Position numbers and translations under genes: made by a program | The notes under the pieces: model-generated | What the model was told of the DNA's origin: nothing | What the model saw: only the letters and a program-made list of their open reading frames with translations | The model's database searches: none | NCBI GenBank assembly: GCA_016584305.1 | Contig: JACEEZ010016317.1 | Location: 140,001-204,000, forward strand | Direction of reading: 5' to 3' | Length of the DNA stretch: 64,000 nucleotides | Origin: Chionoecetes opilio | Lineage: Eukaryota; Arthropoda; Malacostraca; Decapoda; Majidae | Shown here: positions 42,299 to 54,569 of the stretch, piece after piece | Numbering within the stretch: the stretch's first letter is position 1 | Layout of the letters: each line of letters opens with the position of its first letter

Positions 42299-44866
42299 CC
42301 GTATTTGCTGGCGGCATGCGATTGCACCTCCGCTATAAAGACGCACCCCTATTTAAAAGGACGGGTATAGGTTTGGAGAGAAAAAAAATATGGGGTTTGA
42401 GGAATTTTTTTATTTTTTTTATTAGCAAAAGTATAAAAAAAAGGATTGTAGGGAAAAGAAACATGATTATGAGCCATGTACCTAATTACATATCATGTGC
42501 AGTGAAGTGAATGAAAAATAATACTAGTCAAACTGTAAAGGGAAGACAGGGTAACAAAAAATCGGTCATAAATCATAAATATATGGCAGGATGACCCAAG
42601 AATTGATATTCAATATATCTACTATGACATATAGCTTAGATTAATGTTGTAGGTAGCCTCTTGGTTGCTTTCTGATGTGTTTTACGACTTGTGGAGATTT
42701 GCAGTATAGATATGGTATTATTTGCTAGTGGACTTTCAAAAGCCTCGGACTCTTATAATCATCGTGTAGCTTCTTCATCTGAGTATTTGATGCCCATTCC
42801 CATGGAGCAGTGACTAATAATGGATTAACACATAGAGAAAAAGTCTACCGTTTATTTCAGCCAGAAAGTTAATTAGGTAATTAAATCATAGTAGGTAGAG
42901 TTAGGTTAGGTTAGAGGTGGGTTTGTGTAGTAACAGATGATATAGAGAAAAACGAAAATTACCCTAAATGGGCAGGTGAAGAGTTTAGCAATGTTGCGGG
43001 GCGGACCTGGCGGGGAAGGTTGCCTCCCACCCCCCCCCCCACACACACACATATAAACAAACATGATTTCGACAAAAAACGAGAGCAAGATTAATCAAAA
43101 ACAATCAAAACTATTCACAGGAGTGACTAAGTTTCGCCTCGAAAGTCAGGTGGTGTCCAATAACAAAATCACGAAGATATTAGGAACACTGTAAGGTAAC
43201 CATCTCTCTACTTGTTATTGTTGTAATTGTGACAGGGGGTGGGGGGTCACCGTCCTGTCGGGATCGACAATATTGTGCCCTGGTTACACCTATGAATATA
43301 TTCACAGTCGCGAGGGTGATTAGTCTCTTCAGGAAGGTTACAGATGAAGGCTGGTTTCACACTCTGAACCCACGCAGCGTTCCGCAAGCCGTGCCTGTAT
43401 TTCACACTATTCGTAACGGGTTCCGTCATTTTTCGGAGTTCCTGCCACCAGCAGACATGGTGCCTCAGAGGCTATGGTTGAATAAATGTGCATTAATAGC
43501 ACTTCTGTGATGAGAAAGAGGAGTTGAACTCTAAAGACAACTGTTTGGGACATTAAGGCCTTGAGAAAATACAATTATCAGCACGGCACAGTATCATACG
43601 TTAAAATATTTCCCCAGAAACCGTTACGTGCAGAGGAGTGGTGTAGTCGGAGGCCGGACGACGGCGCACCGTTTAGTGTAACTACGTCTAATTGTTTAGA
43701 AATGTAAGAAATTATAAAGGATGGATGAGATGGTGCCGTTCACCAAGATGGTATGGTGTGATTCGGCCTGAGGCGGACGGTGCGTGGTGCCGTGATGTCT
43801 GGTCGGTGTTACGTGTGGAAAGACTTGCACAGGTACCATTGCAGCCTTTTTACTAGCACTCTTTCATACAGTTCCTTACCGTCTAGAGGTCCAGGGGTGA
43901 AGATAGAGGGGTAAAGGTGCGTACAAAGGCCTATGAGTCTCCTAGTCCACCTGCTACCACGTAGCGGCGCTAACACACACACGCACATACACAACCTGCA
44001 TCGGCTTAGGCCACCCCACTGTCGGGCTTTTTTGGGGGGGGGGCGGGTTTGGGGGTTTTTGTTTTTTTGACTGGGGGGGGTTTTTTGTGGGCCACCTCTC
44101 TGTCCCCACGTTATACAAAGACTCGCTGGCAAAATAAACAACAAAGCAAGAAGCCCTTTGTCCATCCTTGGTGAATAGACAGACTCCCCAGATACTACAC
44201 CTACACCTCTCACCGCTCACACTCCTTAAAATAAAACTTAACACGCTTTTTTGTTCACATCATCTTATCAACAATACTCATTCCACGAAGATTCCATCAC
44301 ATTTTCTGCCTCACCTCTTCAGCATCTCCTCCAACTGTGTGTCAACTTGTGTGGCACGAGTCGAATGCGGGTAATTAAGGCGACAGCTAAAATGCGGATG
44401 TTTGTCTTTTTCCATGGGTGCCGGGGAGGAGTCTGAGCGGTAATAACCCATGGTGGGTGAGCGGAGGGCGTCGCGAGTGAATATCCCAGTGAAGCAGGTA
44501 GACTGAGATATCAGACGGTTTTACAATGGAGAGCAGCAAGCGCGGGGTCCTGGGGGGATGATGTGCATTGACCGGCCATCTTGGCAGCAACAATCCCTTC
44601 ATTCTTGTTGCGCCCAGCTCTGTTTTCTCTAAACTCACCTTTCTAGTATATGGAATACTGTTGATAACAGTTACAAATTGTGCTCATGTGAACTACTGAA
44701 TCAACACAGATCACCTCCAGACCCCTTAAGTTATATACACCACCGGGCTGTTCTGCATTCGCTGCCTACTATCATTCGCTAATTATGGCCGCAATTAGAC
44801 GCAGGAGGGAACTTCGCATTCCTTTTTCAAGGGAAAAAAACTGCGTTTATGCGCCGGCAAATACGG
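42299..44866. mobile_element. 2.57-kb nested element, CCGTATTTGCNGGCG ends
   Basis: Ends CCGTATTTGCTGGCG and CGCCGGCAAATACGG, flanked by TA on both sides (42297-42298, 44867-44868). The empty site GACTATATGATTTTACCT exists at about 21252-21269, so both edges and the duplication are proved. The interior is a patchwork: a GGTTAGGTTAGAGGTGGG segment related to 56480-56690, a LINE 3' end (43227-43430) and homopolymer-rich sequence (44030-44090). No transposase found. Confidence 0.85.
43227..43430 (-). pseudogene. LINE ORF2 3'-end remnant
   Basis: Aligns with the end of the LINE at 59220-59610: shared GATTAGTCT-(T)CAGGAAG and TTCACAGTCG-GA-GATTAG blocks and the ATATT-GCCCTGGT tail. On the minus strand it reads ICNLPEETN where the other reads CVFLRKTN. 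Only the last few tens of codons and the 3' UTR remain. Confidence 0.5.
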
Positions 44867-45035
44867 TATATGATTTTACCTAAGGTTGTACGATAATCAA
44901 TCTGAAATATGATTAAGGGAGAAGCCAATCACCAAGGCAGCGAGACATATTCCAGGCAAGAATGGCATGCCAGACTGCCTCTCTCTGCCTTCTGTCACCG
45001 TAGTCCATCTAAAACAAATTCTCATTTTATTGGAA

Positions 45036-46706
45036 ATCAATCAATCAATCATTGGGAGGCATACGCGGGGGGACACGTCGCCTCGCCCACCATACGACGC
45101 CACTCCCGGGGGCACCCGCGCGATTCCATGCCAGGCTCCTTTCCCATACAAGCAGCTCTCCCCCCCGACCAAAGAACATCAATTTGCCCACAGCACGAGC
45201 CTGTGTGGGCCCCCTTGGCCTCTCTACGCCGGATTGTCTCTTACAGATACACACCCGATGGGGAAGGATCGGTGTCAGGGTTAAGCGTGCCACATGCCCA
45301 TATAGCCGAAGTTGCGTGAACTGGATTGCAGAATAGGCCTCTCGATTCAGTCTCACGGTGCATCGCTGATTGACACGTATCATCCAGCGATTAACCCAGA
45401 TTCTGCGTGAGACAACATTACCAAAGGCATTGATTCGTCTCTCAAGTCAATATAGTGTCCAGTCTCACAACCATAGAGTAAGGACAGGGATCACAAGCGT
45501 AGACTTCAAGATCCGGGATCTTGTCCTCTGCACAGGTACCGACAACGCCAAATACTCCCGCTGGCGAGTCCCATTAACACCATGGGCTATGCAATTGTCG
45601 TAAGATTTCTGGACGTGACCGCCCGTCATTATGACTGCGCTACAAGGTATGTAAAACCCAAGATCTCAATGTCCTCGCCCCAAGCAAGGAACAGGACTGT
45701 ACTGCTCATCTTAGTAAAGTCTCCCAAATACCTGGACCCTGGTCTTGAGCCATTGGAGACCTCAAAGTCCCAAGGCTTTGCTCCTGCGTGCAGCGCCTCG
45801 AGAGCCATCACAGGACCGCCAGGACTCAGCAAAGATTACTGCATTCATCGGTCAAAAACAAGATCAGTAATCTTGGTGTTGCGGGGGGGGGGCGACGGAT
45901 GCCTCCACAATCACTGTGAGCTTACAACTTGTTCCAATACAAGTCCATTACAAGCGGGTGAAAAGTGATGCGGCAAGGACGAACACCTCCTCACTCCTGT
46001 ATTCACAGGAAAGAAGCTGGATACACCTTGCCCCACACTTCACAGCACTCTCAGTCCCAGAATACAGACAGTTATCAAACCAATAGTCCTGCAAGGAATC
46101 CCTCGAAGTCGCAGAAGATCCAGAGTGACCACGAGGCAATGAGTCAAACGCCTTCTTGAGAATCAAAATAGGCTGCAAAGCATCCCTGTCGAAACTCACG
46201 TCGGCGGTTCCACCAGGACACGAAGCGCCCTAGGATCGGTCCGTGTTGATCTTACCAGGCGTGAACTCACAGGAATGACTGAGGTCTCTGGAGCTTCACA
46301 GATGACTCGCAGAATTCGGTCAGCAATAGATGGGCAAGCACTTGACATGGTACGCTGAAGAGTGTAATACCGCTGGTAATTTTGCAGTCCTGACGGTCCC
46401 CTTTCCCTTTCAGATAGGACGACCAGCCCCCGTTTCCAGTTCATGGAGGAATGGTACATGATTGCGCACACGGCAGTCAGACAGTCATGCAACCCGCGGA
46501 ATCATGGCCTCACCCCCAGCTTGAGGAGCTCCGCAGATATTACAAACACAGCTGCTTTCCACACTCAACTTTGCTACCAGCCTCTCTGACTCGTCAAGAG
46601 AGGGTGCGAGTTCGTTCAAGGGGAGGATCGGCATGAAGGCGTTAACCCAGTGGTTGTGTAAGCTGCTCAGTTGGAGGGTCAACAGCGCAGCAACAACAGG
46701 GTCCAT
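45036..46706 (-). mobile_element. RTE-like LINE, copy 4, heavily indel-damaged
   Basis: Same 3' tail (ATCAATCAATCAATCATT at 45036) and nucleotide match to copy 2 along its length, but with dozens of one-base insertions and deletions, so no frame longer than about 130 codons survives. It starts slightly beyond the 5' limit of copy 2 (46700 side). TTATTGGAA / TTATTGGGAA flank it (45027-45035, 46707-46716). The empty site TTTATTGGAATGTTTG is at about 48517-48532 in the nested MITE. Base substitutions are few compared with indels. Confidence 0.85.
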
Positions 46707-48054
46707 TTATTGGGAATGCTTGTGTTAAGAGTTTTAATGTATCAGATAGTAAAGATATATAAGTAAGAAGCCTGTTTTGCTAAGTTTGGTGGTAGAGGGT
46801 GTATGGGGGTTCAAATAGTGAATATTTGTTATGGGGCAGCGCGGCAAGAATTTCTCCGTCACTCACTGCCCGCAGTAGTTGCCTCATCATAACATCTTTA
46901 AATCACCCTTATTTAAGGGGGACACACGGTGCTACATTGATTTAGATAATGACACATGTATATAACATCTCACTATAATCACTATGTTGTATAATAACGA
47001 GTAATAAGACGTTTAAGCCTGCCCAAACCTACCGTGGCGGAGGTGGCGCCCGCCGCCTCTCAAAAGGTTTTGAGTCAAAACCCGCCGTCATCCGCCTTTC
47101 ACCTGTCCTTCCTGAAGAAGACAGTCAGCTCCTATGCCTGGATAGCACCAGGGATATCACCAGTGATCAATAGGATTCCTCAAAGGGTCTTCGCTCCCTA
47201 CTAAATATTACCAAGGAGATCTCCGTGGCGAGGAATTGCGGGCGACGGACGATTTCCGCCGCCACACAACACCCCTTTACAGCTGTAGCTACCTGTGCCT
47301 GCCTTAGAAGTCAGGTCAGCTCCCACGCATGTAATAGCACCATAGGATATCACCAGGGATCATAGGATTCCTCAAGGGGTTCTCGCAACCCTACTAAATA
47401 TAACCAAAGACATCTATCTCCCTTGGTGCTGACTGATCCACCTCACGGGCTTCATGCTGCTGCTGCTGCTGCTGCTGCCGAAGGCCGTGCTGCCAGACGT
47501 GGATGAGACCCTTGCTTGTATTTCATCTCTTACCACTATATGACTAATATCCATCAAATGCAATCATATGTCTACATTCACCTAGTGAAATGATATTTAT
47601 AGCATACCAAGCAATAACAAAGCCAAGCCTGGAAATTTCCTACCCAGCAAATTTACCGGTCTCGAGCAGTCTTTGGCCAGTCTGCACGTTTACGACCAAA
47701 CCTATGGCTTTTCCGCGCTGTGGGTTCCTGTTACGACCGACGTCGGACTTCCGACCAAAAAAAGGTCATAAAGTGTTTTGTGGCTTCCCCCCCGAGGATC
47801 TTTCCTCTTCCCCAAGTGATCAAGGGGAGGAGGAAAAACTCTAACCCAGTCATCCCCGCAAACGCAGTCACCCTGTTTTTCTCGACCCTCGGAAAAGAGA
47901 AAACAGGGACTCTCAGTGGCTACGTGCCAGCTTCCTGCTCCCCACACATACCACTTGTGAGTTTTATGCATGTTTTTGTTTAATTAATGTGCAGTTTATG
48001 TTATTTTGTGTGCTATTTCTTTTTCAGAATCCCTTTTTCTACAGAAAGGTAGTA
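46707..48054. other. Interior of the outer CAGGGAGG element
   Basis: 46717-47680 aligns with 48527-49340. Includes a (CTG)n run at 47458-47480, shorter at 49116-49134. Short frames at 47590-47983 have no domain. 47960-48054 matches the right-hand interior of copies B and C up to GTAGTA, where the nested copy begins. Confidence 0.6.
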
Positions 48055-49562
48055 CAGGGAGGTCCCGAAGATAGAGCAGTTAGGGTTCACCTGGCATACT
48101 CTTTAAAGCGAATCTCGTATAACGAAACACACAACTAATGTAAAATAGGGGTTTGGGTTTCAAACCCCATCAATTAAGAAAAAAAAAAAAAAAAAAAAAG
48201 ACATGTTTTTCAACCCCAAAATAAATTTAGCAAACACAACAAACACACCAGTGTCTATATTACCCACACTGTACTACCTATTCTGTAGAAAAAGCATTCT
48301 GAAAGAGAAAATAGCAAACAAAATAACAAAAACTCACATTAATTAAACATAAAAACATAAATGATGTCATCAAGCATCATCAGTCACAGCCAATGAAAAA
48401 ACTGTTTTAAAAATTCTCGACCAATCACAAGTCAGCGAGACATATTTCCGGGCAAGAATGGCAGCCAGACTGCCTCTGGGCCCCTCTGTCCCGTCATCCC
48501 AAAACTAATTCTCGTTTATTGGAATGTTTGCGTTTTAAGGGGGTTTAATGTATCAGATAGTAAGATATATAAGTAAGGAGCCTGTGTTGCTAGTTTTTTG
48601 GTTTACTAGAAGGTGTGTATGTGGGTTAAAAATAGTGAATATTTGTGTTATGGGGCGGTGGGGCAGCGGCAAGAATTTCTCCGTCACTCACGCCCAGCAG
48701 TCACCTCATCATAACATTTTTAAAAATACCCTTTATTTAAGGTGACACACGGTGCTACATTGATTTAGATAATGACACGTGAAATATAACATCTCAACCA
48801 TAATCACTAAGTTGTATAATAACGAGTAATAAGACGTTTAAGCCTGCCCAAAACCTACAGTGGCGGAGGAGGTGGCGGCTCCAGCGGCCACCCGCCACTC
48901 AAAACTTTTGAGTAAAAAACCCCCCGTCATCCGCCTCACCTGTCCCTTTCCCTGAAGAAGACAGTCAGCTCCCACGCCTGTGTAAGCACCATAGGATATC
49001 CCCAGGGATCATAGGATTCCTCAAGGGTTCTCGCTCCCCTACTAAATATTACTAAAGACATCTATCTCCCTTGGTCTAGTGGTGTTGATATCCACCTCAC
49101 GGGCTTCATGGGCTGGTCATGCTGCTGCTGCTGCTGCCAAAGGCCACGCTGCCAAACGGGGGATGAGTCCCTTGTTGTATTTATCTCTTTATCATATATA
49201 TGAATGATATCCATCCAAATGCAATATGTCTACATTCACTAGAGAAATGATATTTCATAGCTACCAACAATAAAAGCGAGCCTGGAGACTTTCTACTTTG
49301 CTAATACCAGTCTCGAGAGTCGTTGGCCAGTCTGCACGTTTTTTTCAGATTGATTATCGTACAACCTCAGGTAAAATCATTTTGTCAGTAAATGTTTATA
49401 ATTTTAGTAAAATGAATTACTTTAGTAAATAGTTAATTACTCACCCCAGTTGAATGTCGTAACATTGGTTTTTCGATCTCGTATATTGAAAATAGCCCCT
49501 AATTTACACATCTGTATCATCGGATCTCGTATACGAATGCTCGTATAAGGGGAAACTCCCTG
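48055..49562. mobile_element. CAGGGAGG-family element, nested copy
   Basis: Ends CAGGGAGGTCCCGAAGAT and ACTCCCTG with TA duplications (48053-48054, 49563-49564). The interrupted host reads GTAG-TA-[insert]-TA-CAGTGTGGG, and copy C has the unbroken GTAGTACAGTGTGGG, so this is a self-into-self insertion. It is 1.5 kb, longer than copies A-C, and carries the extra middle section shared with the outer element. Confidence 0.9.
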
Positions 49563-49794
49563 TACAGTGTGGGTAAATAGACGCTGTGTGTTTGTTGTGT
49601 TTGCTATAGTTTATTTTAGCTTGAAAACATGGTTTTTGGGGTTTTTTTAATTGATGGGGTCCTGCAACCAAACCTATATTTTACCATTAGTTATGTGTTT
49701 CGTTATACGAGAATTCACTTTACGAGTATGCCAGCTGGAACCTAACTGCTCATATCTTCGGGACCTCCCTGTACATACATTACACTATGCTATA

Positions 49795-50090
49795 CGTCAC
49801 CATATAAATACATGTACAGTGAGCACTCAATGGGATATGTGGATTGAAGGAGCTGAGTACAGTGCTGAGAGTAAGGCGAATGAGGTGGTTTGGGCACGTG
49901 AAGAGGAGAGAAGGTGGTGAGGCATTGGGGAGAGCTGTTAGAGTGGAAGTGCCAGGTTGCCGTCCACAGGGCAGGCCAAGGAAGACATGGAGGCAGTGTG
50001 TTGAAGAGGATCTGGCAGCATTGGGCATTTAGGAAGTTGAGGCATCAATAGAGATAGTTGGAAGCGTATCATCAGATGTCTAACCTCATA
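49795..50090 (+). pseudogene. Non-LTR retrotransposon ORF2 C terminus (RTE/L1-type tail)
   Basis: The frame from 49844 reads RVRRMRWFGHVKRREGGEAL, then PGCRPQGRPRKTWRQCVEED and LAALGI with a stop at 50030-50032. After a frame change, RDSWKRIIRCLTS and a stop follow to about 50089. RWFGHV...GRP-KTW...D is the usual C-terminal block after the RT in many non-LTR elements. The sequence differs from the five RTE-like copies (GHVARYPETDP type), so it is another family. Confidence 0.75.
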
Positions 50091-50195
50091 AAAATTATGG
50101 GAAAACTGACGTTAAACAGAAAGAAGTAAGCCCTCAATAAACCAAATTTTGGATAAACCGAACGCCGTGTTGCCTTTGAACAAGCCTCTGATATA

Positions 50196-50264
50196 CACAC
50201 AAACCTCGATTTCCCGGATATCGGATTTGCCGGACAAAATCTGAGGTCCGGGGATATGTCAATC

Positions 50265-50297
<33 letters not shown>

Positions 50298-50766
50298 CTT
50301 TCAAAATTTTCGTTTAAAACCTGGCCTGTCGAAAAAAACCAAGTTGTCCCGGTCGAGGTTTCTTCACCCTGGTCAGTGTCCGGTACCCCAGGGTTGGCAA
50401 CATTTCTCAGCGGTCGTATGTTTACATTTGGGGACAAACATTCACGGTTCACCTGCACAGCCTCCGTCAGTACGACTCCACTGCCCCGGTGCAAGACATT
50501 TTTGAGCTATTAAACTTTGCTGCCTCCCGCCAGGGGCAGCAGTCAGCGTTGTATTGTTACATTGGCACAGACACTACGGTTCACCTGCACAGCCCGTTGT
50601 CCCTGACCCCATGCCCTGTTTCAGGAAAGTCTCTTGGACTATTGAACACTTTCCGCTGCTCCGCCAGGTGGCGCATGCTCACGGACGTAAACGCGGCGGG
50701 TAGTGATTGGGGTTGCCCGACTAAACTAGAGTAGGATAAAGTCAGGGGTGGGTAATGGCACGGACA

Positions 50767-50798
<32 letters not shown>

Positions 50799-50862
50799 TT
50801 CGATTCCGGCTTTTGCGGTTCCGGACCAGTGCCCCCCATTAGTCCGAAACGAGGTTTGTGTG
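50196..50862. mobile_element. pogo-like MITE, CACACAAACCTCGATTTCCCGG ends, copy 1
   Basis: Ends CACACAAACCTCGATTTCCC and ACGAGGTTTGTGTG flanked by TA (50194-50195, 50863-50864). A long T run (50269-50298) and a second (50769-50793) lie inside both ends. The middle has an imperfect tandem repeat of about 170 bp with TTCACCTGCACAGCC and TTTACATTTGG/TTACATTGG motifs. No real ORF. Confidence 0.85.
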
Positions 50863-50864
50863 TA

Positions 50865-51541
50865 ATGAGCTCCAGTTTGGATATGCGGCAATTTGGTGAG
50901 CCGAAGATCATGTTGGGGGCCTGGCGTCTCAGTTACACCTGCACAGCATCACTTCCCGGGATGTAAGTTTTAATAAAAATAACTTGTAAACAATTTTTTT
51001 AACTAAGTACGTACATACAGGAGACCCGTTTATCCGGCACCCACGGGGGGGAGCGCATGCGGAAATCATTTTGCGTTGTTTTGAGAGTTTTATGGAATCG
51101 CCAAAATCCTTTTTTTTTTTTTTTTTTTCCCATCAAAGGAACTGGCCAAGGGCACAAAAAAATGGTAACACAAAGGCCGTTAGTGGGAGTCCCTAAAGAG
51201 ACAGTCAGAGAAAAAATAAAAAGTGGGTGAGCCAATTATTTGGGAGATTCTGTTTCTTTGAAAAGATGAATCATAGGAGTGGAAAAACAGAAACAGGAGA
51301 GAGTCCCGAGTTATAGGGAAAAAAAAAAAAAAAAAAAAAAGGGTGGGTCGATTAGGCCGTTTTTTGAGGCCCTGTTTTAAAGCCGTTTAAACGGTTTCCT
51401 GTATTAACTTGTTTGAACACTATGACGAACAACGTCTCTCAGTCGGTTATGAGCGTCAAGACACCTAAAAGAACATCAAGATATTGGATAGTACTCCCCT
51501 AATTGGGTTTGGTTATCGAGGGTTACGATATACAATCACTT
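50865..51541. other. Spacer, possible decayed element end near 51017
   Basis: GACCCGTTTATCCGGCACCC looks like an old pogo-type end, with a T run at 51112-51128 and an A run at 51320-51340, but no partner end is clear. No gene. Confidence 0.25.
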
Positions 51542-52285
51542 CAGGAGGTCGTTATACGAGCATCGGAAAGAATCGATGATACGGATGTGTAAAATTTGGG
51601 TCATTTCAATATAGAGATGGAAAATCAATGATACGACATTCAAACTGGGGTGAGTAAAATTATCAAGTTTAAAATGCGCGCCCTACCATCCGGTTTGGGC
51701 AAAGGGGATTGGTTTCCCCAGGAAAGGGCACTCCTAGCAAGCGGACCCCAAGGGTAATTAGCCTATGGCGCGGCCACTTTTGGGGAATTAGAGTGTGCGG
51801 CCCAACCTTGGGAACGCTACATAACATTCTTGCCCCAACCTTGGGACGCAGTCAGGTCACCCCTGCAAGGCGTGACGAAGGTAATTAAGATATGGCGGGC
51901 CTGACCTAGGGTAATTTGCAGGAGGCGCCCAACTGGGACGTACAATACTTCTCTTGTACACGCAGGGTCCCCATTACAACGTCTTTTTGCTTAGATGTTT
52001 TATGTTTAATTAATGTGGTTATTATTTTTTGTGCTATTTCTCTTTCAGAATGCTTTTTTCTACAGAATAGGTAGTACAGGTGGGTAATATAGACGCTGTG
52101 TGTTTGTTGTGTTGCTATAGTTATTTTAGTTTATAAAAAAAAAAAAAAAAAATTTTTATTTTTTTATTGATAGGGTCCTGGAACCAAACCTATATTTACC
52201 ATTTGTTAGTGTTTTGTTATACGAGATTTCGCTTTACGAGTATGCCAGGTAGGAACCTAACTGCTCGTATTTTTAGGACCTCCTG
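51542..52285. mobile_element. CAGGGAGG-family MITE, copy E, degraded
   Basis: From CAGGAGGTCGTTATACGAG to AGGACCTCCTG with the full interior order of copies B and C, but with many one-base deletions. The duplicated interior segment is present twice (51680-51790, 51830-51940). Confidence 0.8.
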
Positions 52286-52339
52286 TATTGTCAAGAAACC
52301 AAGGTGGGTTTTTGTATTTGATAGGGGAGGACAAAACAA

Positions 52340-53061
52340 CACAAAAACCCCAATTTCCCGGATATCGGATTTGCCGGGCAAAATCCGAGGTTCGGGAATC
52401 AGAGTCCAAGAATTTATTTTTTTTATTTTTTTTATACATTGAAAAAGCCTGGCGCTGGTCGTAAATTTACAAAGTTGTCCAGCGGTCCGAGCGTCTCCTG
52501 TCACCCCCGGTCAGTGTCCGCGCCTCCGCTGGGTGGCAGCCATGCTCAAAAGGTCGTATTGTTTACATTTGGGCACACGACACTCACGGTTCACCTGGAC
52601 AGCCTCCGTTAGTCCCCTGACTCCCACTGCCCTGGTGCAGGAACATCTCTGAGGGCTATTGAACACATTCTGTGATTCCCGCCAGGGGGGCAGCATCCGC
52701 AGCGGTCGTATTTTACATTGGACCCCACGACCCTCACGGTTAACCCGCACAGCCTCCGTTAGTCCCCTGACCCGCACTGCCCTGGTGGGAGGAACGTCTC
52801 TTGAGACTATGAACACTTCTGCTGCCTCCGCCAGGTGGCAGCATGCTCAGCGGACGTAAAAGTCCGCGGCGGGGCAGTTGATATTGGCTGTTGCCGGACA
52901 GTAAATACTGTTGAAGGATAAACCCCCGGGGGTGGGTAATGGCATTGGACTTCTTTTTTTTTTTTTTTTTTTTAAGGATAATTCCGGACTGTTGCGATTC
53001 CAGAAATTTTGCGGTTCCCGTACAGTGCTCCCCCCCATAGTCCGGAAATCGAGGTTGTGTG
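52340..53061. mobile_element. pogo-like MITE, CACACAAACCTCGATTTCCCGG family, copy 2
   Basis: Left end is degraded (ACACAAAAACCCCAATTTCC); right end GAAATCGAGGTTGTGTG then TA. The interior repeat (GGTTCACCTGGACAGCCTCC, CCGCCAGGTGGCAGCATGCT) is present three times against two in copy 1. Confidence 0.8.
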
Positions 53062-53394
53062 TACTTATATGGTTAGTTGGATGGGTTGTTCATTTTTACT
53101 TCCATTTTCCCTTGCAATGCAAATAGCTTTGGATAGAAAAGTTGGGGCCAAGAAAACCAATGATTTGCGCCTGAAAAAGTTGACAGTAATCAAAACACAA
53201 ACTTTGTAGTAAACTATAGTTTGGTGGTCCATCATAGTGAGACGGGCATAATTGTTAACTTTTACCCAGGCTATCCCTTCTCTTGGTCAATTTTTTGTCC
53301 TAATACCCCCAACTCTTTATCCCCTACATCATGGCACGCTGCAGACACCAACAAAATATTACTTTGCTGACTTTATGAAGAAATGCCTCTTTAT
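53062..53394. other. Spacer, nothing identified
   Basis: AT-moderate sequence between the MITE and the T run of the SINE. No gene. Confidence 0.3.
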
Positions 53395-53740
53395 TTTTTT
53401 TTTTTTTTTTTTTTTTTTTTACATTTGTGCCTATAGCGCCTGTAGGCAGTGGTGACCCAGGGTCGGATGGTAGTCTTGGAGGTTCCCCTTGAGGGCTTTT
53501 ATGGTTGTCCTCGCCCGTGGGGCGCAGGCAGTATTCTTATAGTGACGCCTGTGATTAGAGGCTCATGCCGCCCCGTGTCTCCGATGCACTCGCAATCGAA
53601 GGTAGAGTTGATGGGCAGGGCATGTGGGTGTTCTTTGGCCACTCGACGGTGCAGAAAGGTTTGGTTTTCTTCGGGGATCGAACTCGGGTCCCCCGAGAAT
53701 GCCAGCGGAGACGCTAACCACTCGCTACCGCCTCCCCATT
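53395..53740 (-). repeat. tRNA-derived SINE, near full length
   Basis: Minus-strand head at 53740 (GGGGAGGCGGTAGCGAGTGG) with A box (TAGCGAGTGGTTAGCG) and B box (GAGTTCGATCCC), a body of about 230 bp shared with 24613-24861 and 41705-41860, and a poly(A) tail seen as T27 at 53395-53421. Transcribed by RNA polymerase III in principle; mobilised by a partner LINE. It is the best reference copy of this SINE in the window. Confidence 0.85.
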
Positions 53741-54569
53741 TAATGGTTAAGTGGCAAAGGAAAAAACGCGACTAGAGATACGGGTCCGTAGCCACAGATA
53801 CGGGGGGTCGAATTTCCCGCGGAATACCGTATTTCCACTACCTACCCGACGACCTTTCTTTGTGACTATTGATGTGCCTTTTTCTATTGTCTGATATACA
53901 ATGCTGTACGGCTTTTTTGTGACCAACATAACATAACCACACACCTACACCTACACTTAGATGAAAATACATTCACAGACCAGTAAAAAAACAGACCCTA
54001 TGCTCGGCTATCTGAGATCAGTTAGTTGAGGGCGGTGGGTTGAATAGGTCAAACTTGAACTAGGTAAAAAATTTCCCAGAGTTTTCAAGACAATTTTGAA
54101 TGTATGAAATTTTTGCATCTTCAACTCTTCCGGGGAAGCCTACGCCTCATGGTTTACGCGGTTGTGTACAAGCTGTCACTTCTGCACCCCATACACACCA
54201 TCACAGGAAGGAGGAGGAAACAGTTGTCTATTGTAGGACGCTTGGCCTGTCCAGTGGCTCAGTGATGGAGGGAGACAGTATTTTCCCTCATACATGGTAC
54301 AGTGCTTCCACAGTGCTATCCTGTCACCTCAACAGCACACACACTTCCAGGCTGGCAAATTATGGTAGCCGAGGCATTCTGGGTAATCAAGATGTTTTTG
54401 TCCATCTACCCACTTTGTGACCCTCATTTGTACTGGGTCATCGCCTGGGATATAATCCGGGGGTCCCACTCTACCCCCACTGGGTGACCGACACAGGCAA
54501 CCAACAGCGGTTGGTTTCACCCAGGAGGAAGATAGTGAAGCGGGTGCTGTCCCTTCCAGTCGGGTTTAA
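53741..54569. other. Spacer, nothing identified
   Basis: Short open frames only (54100-54420 on plus) with no domain. The right end is the target of RTE-like copy 5. Confidence 0.3.

Larger units (their letters stand above)
42116..49771. mobile_element. Long CAGGGAGG-family element carrying three nested insertions
   Basis: Outer ends CAGGGAGGTCCCGTTATA (after TA 42114-42115) and CTTCGGGACCTCCCTG (before TA 49772-49773). Removing the insertions at 42299-44866, 45036-46706 and 48055-49562 leaves about 1.9 kb that aligns with the nested copy (48055-49562) through its middle, for example AGCGAGACATATT, AATGTATCAGATAGTAA, CAAAACCTACAGTGGCGGAG-like blocks, CTG repeats and GGCCAGTCTGCACGTTT. The section 47690-47950 has no counterpart. 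No transposase. Confidence 0.8.
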
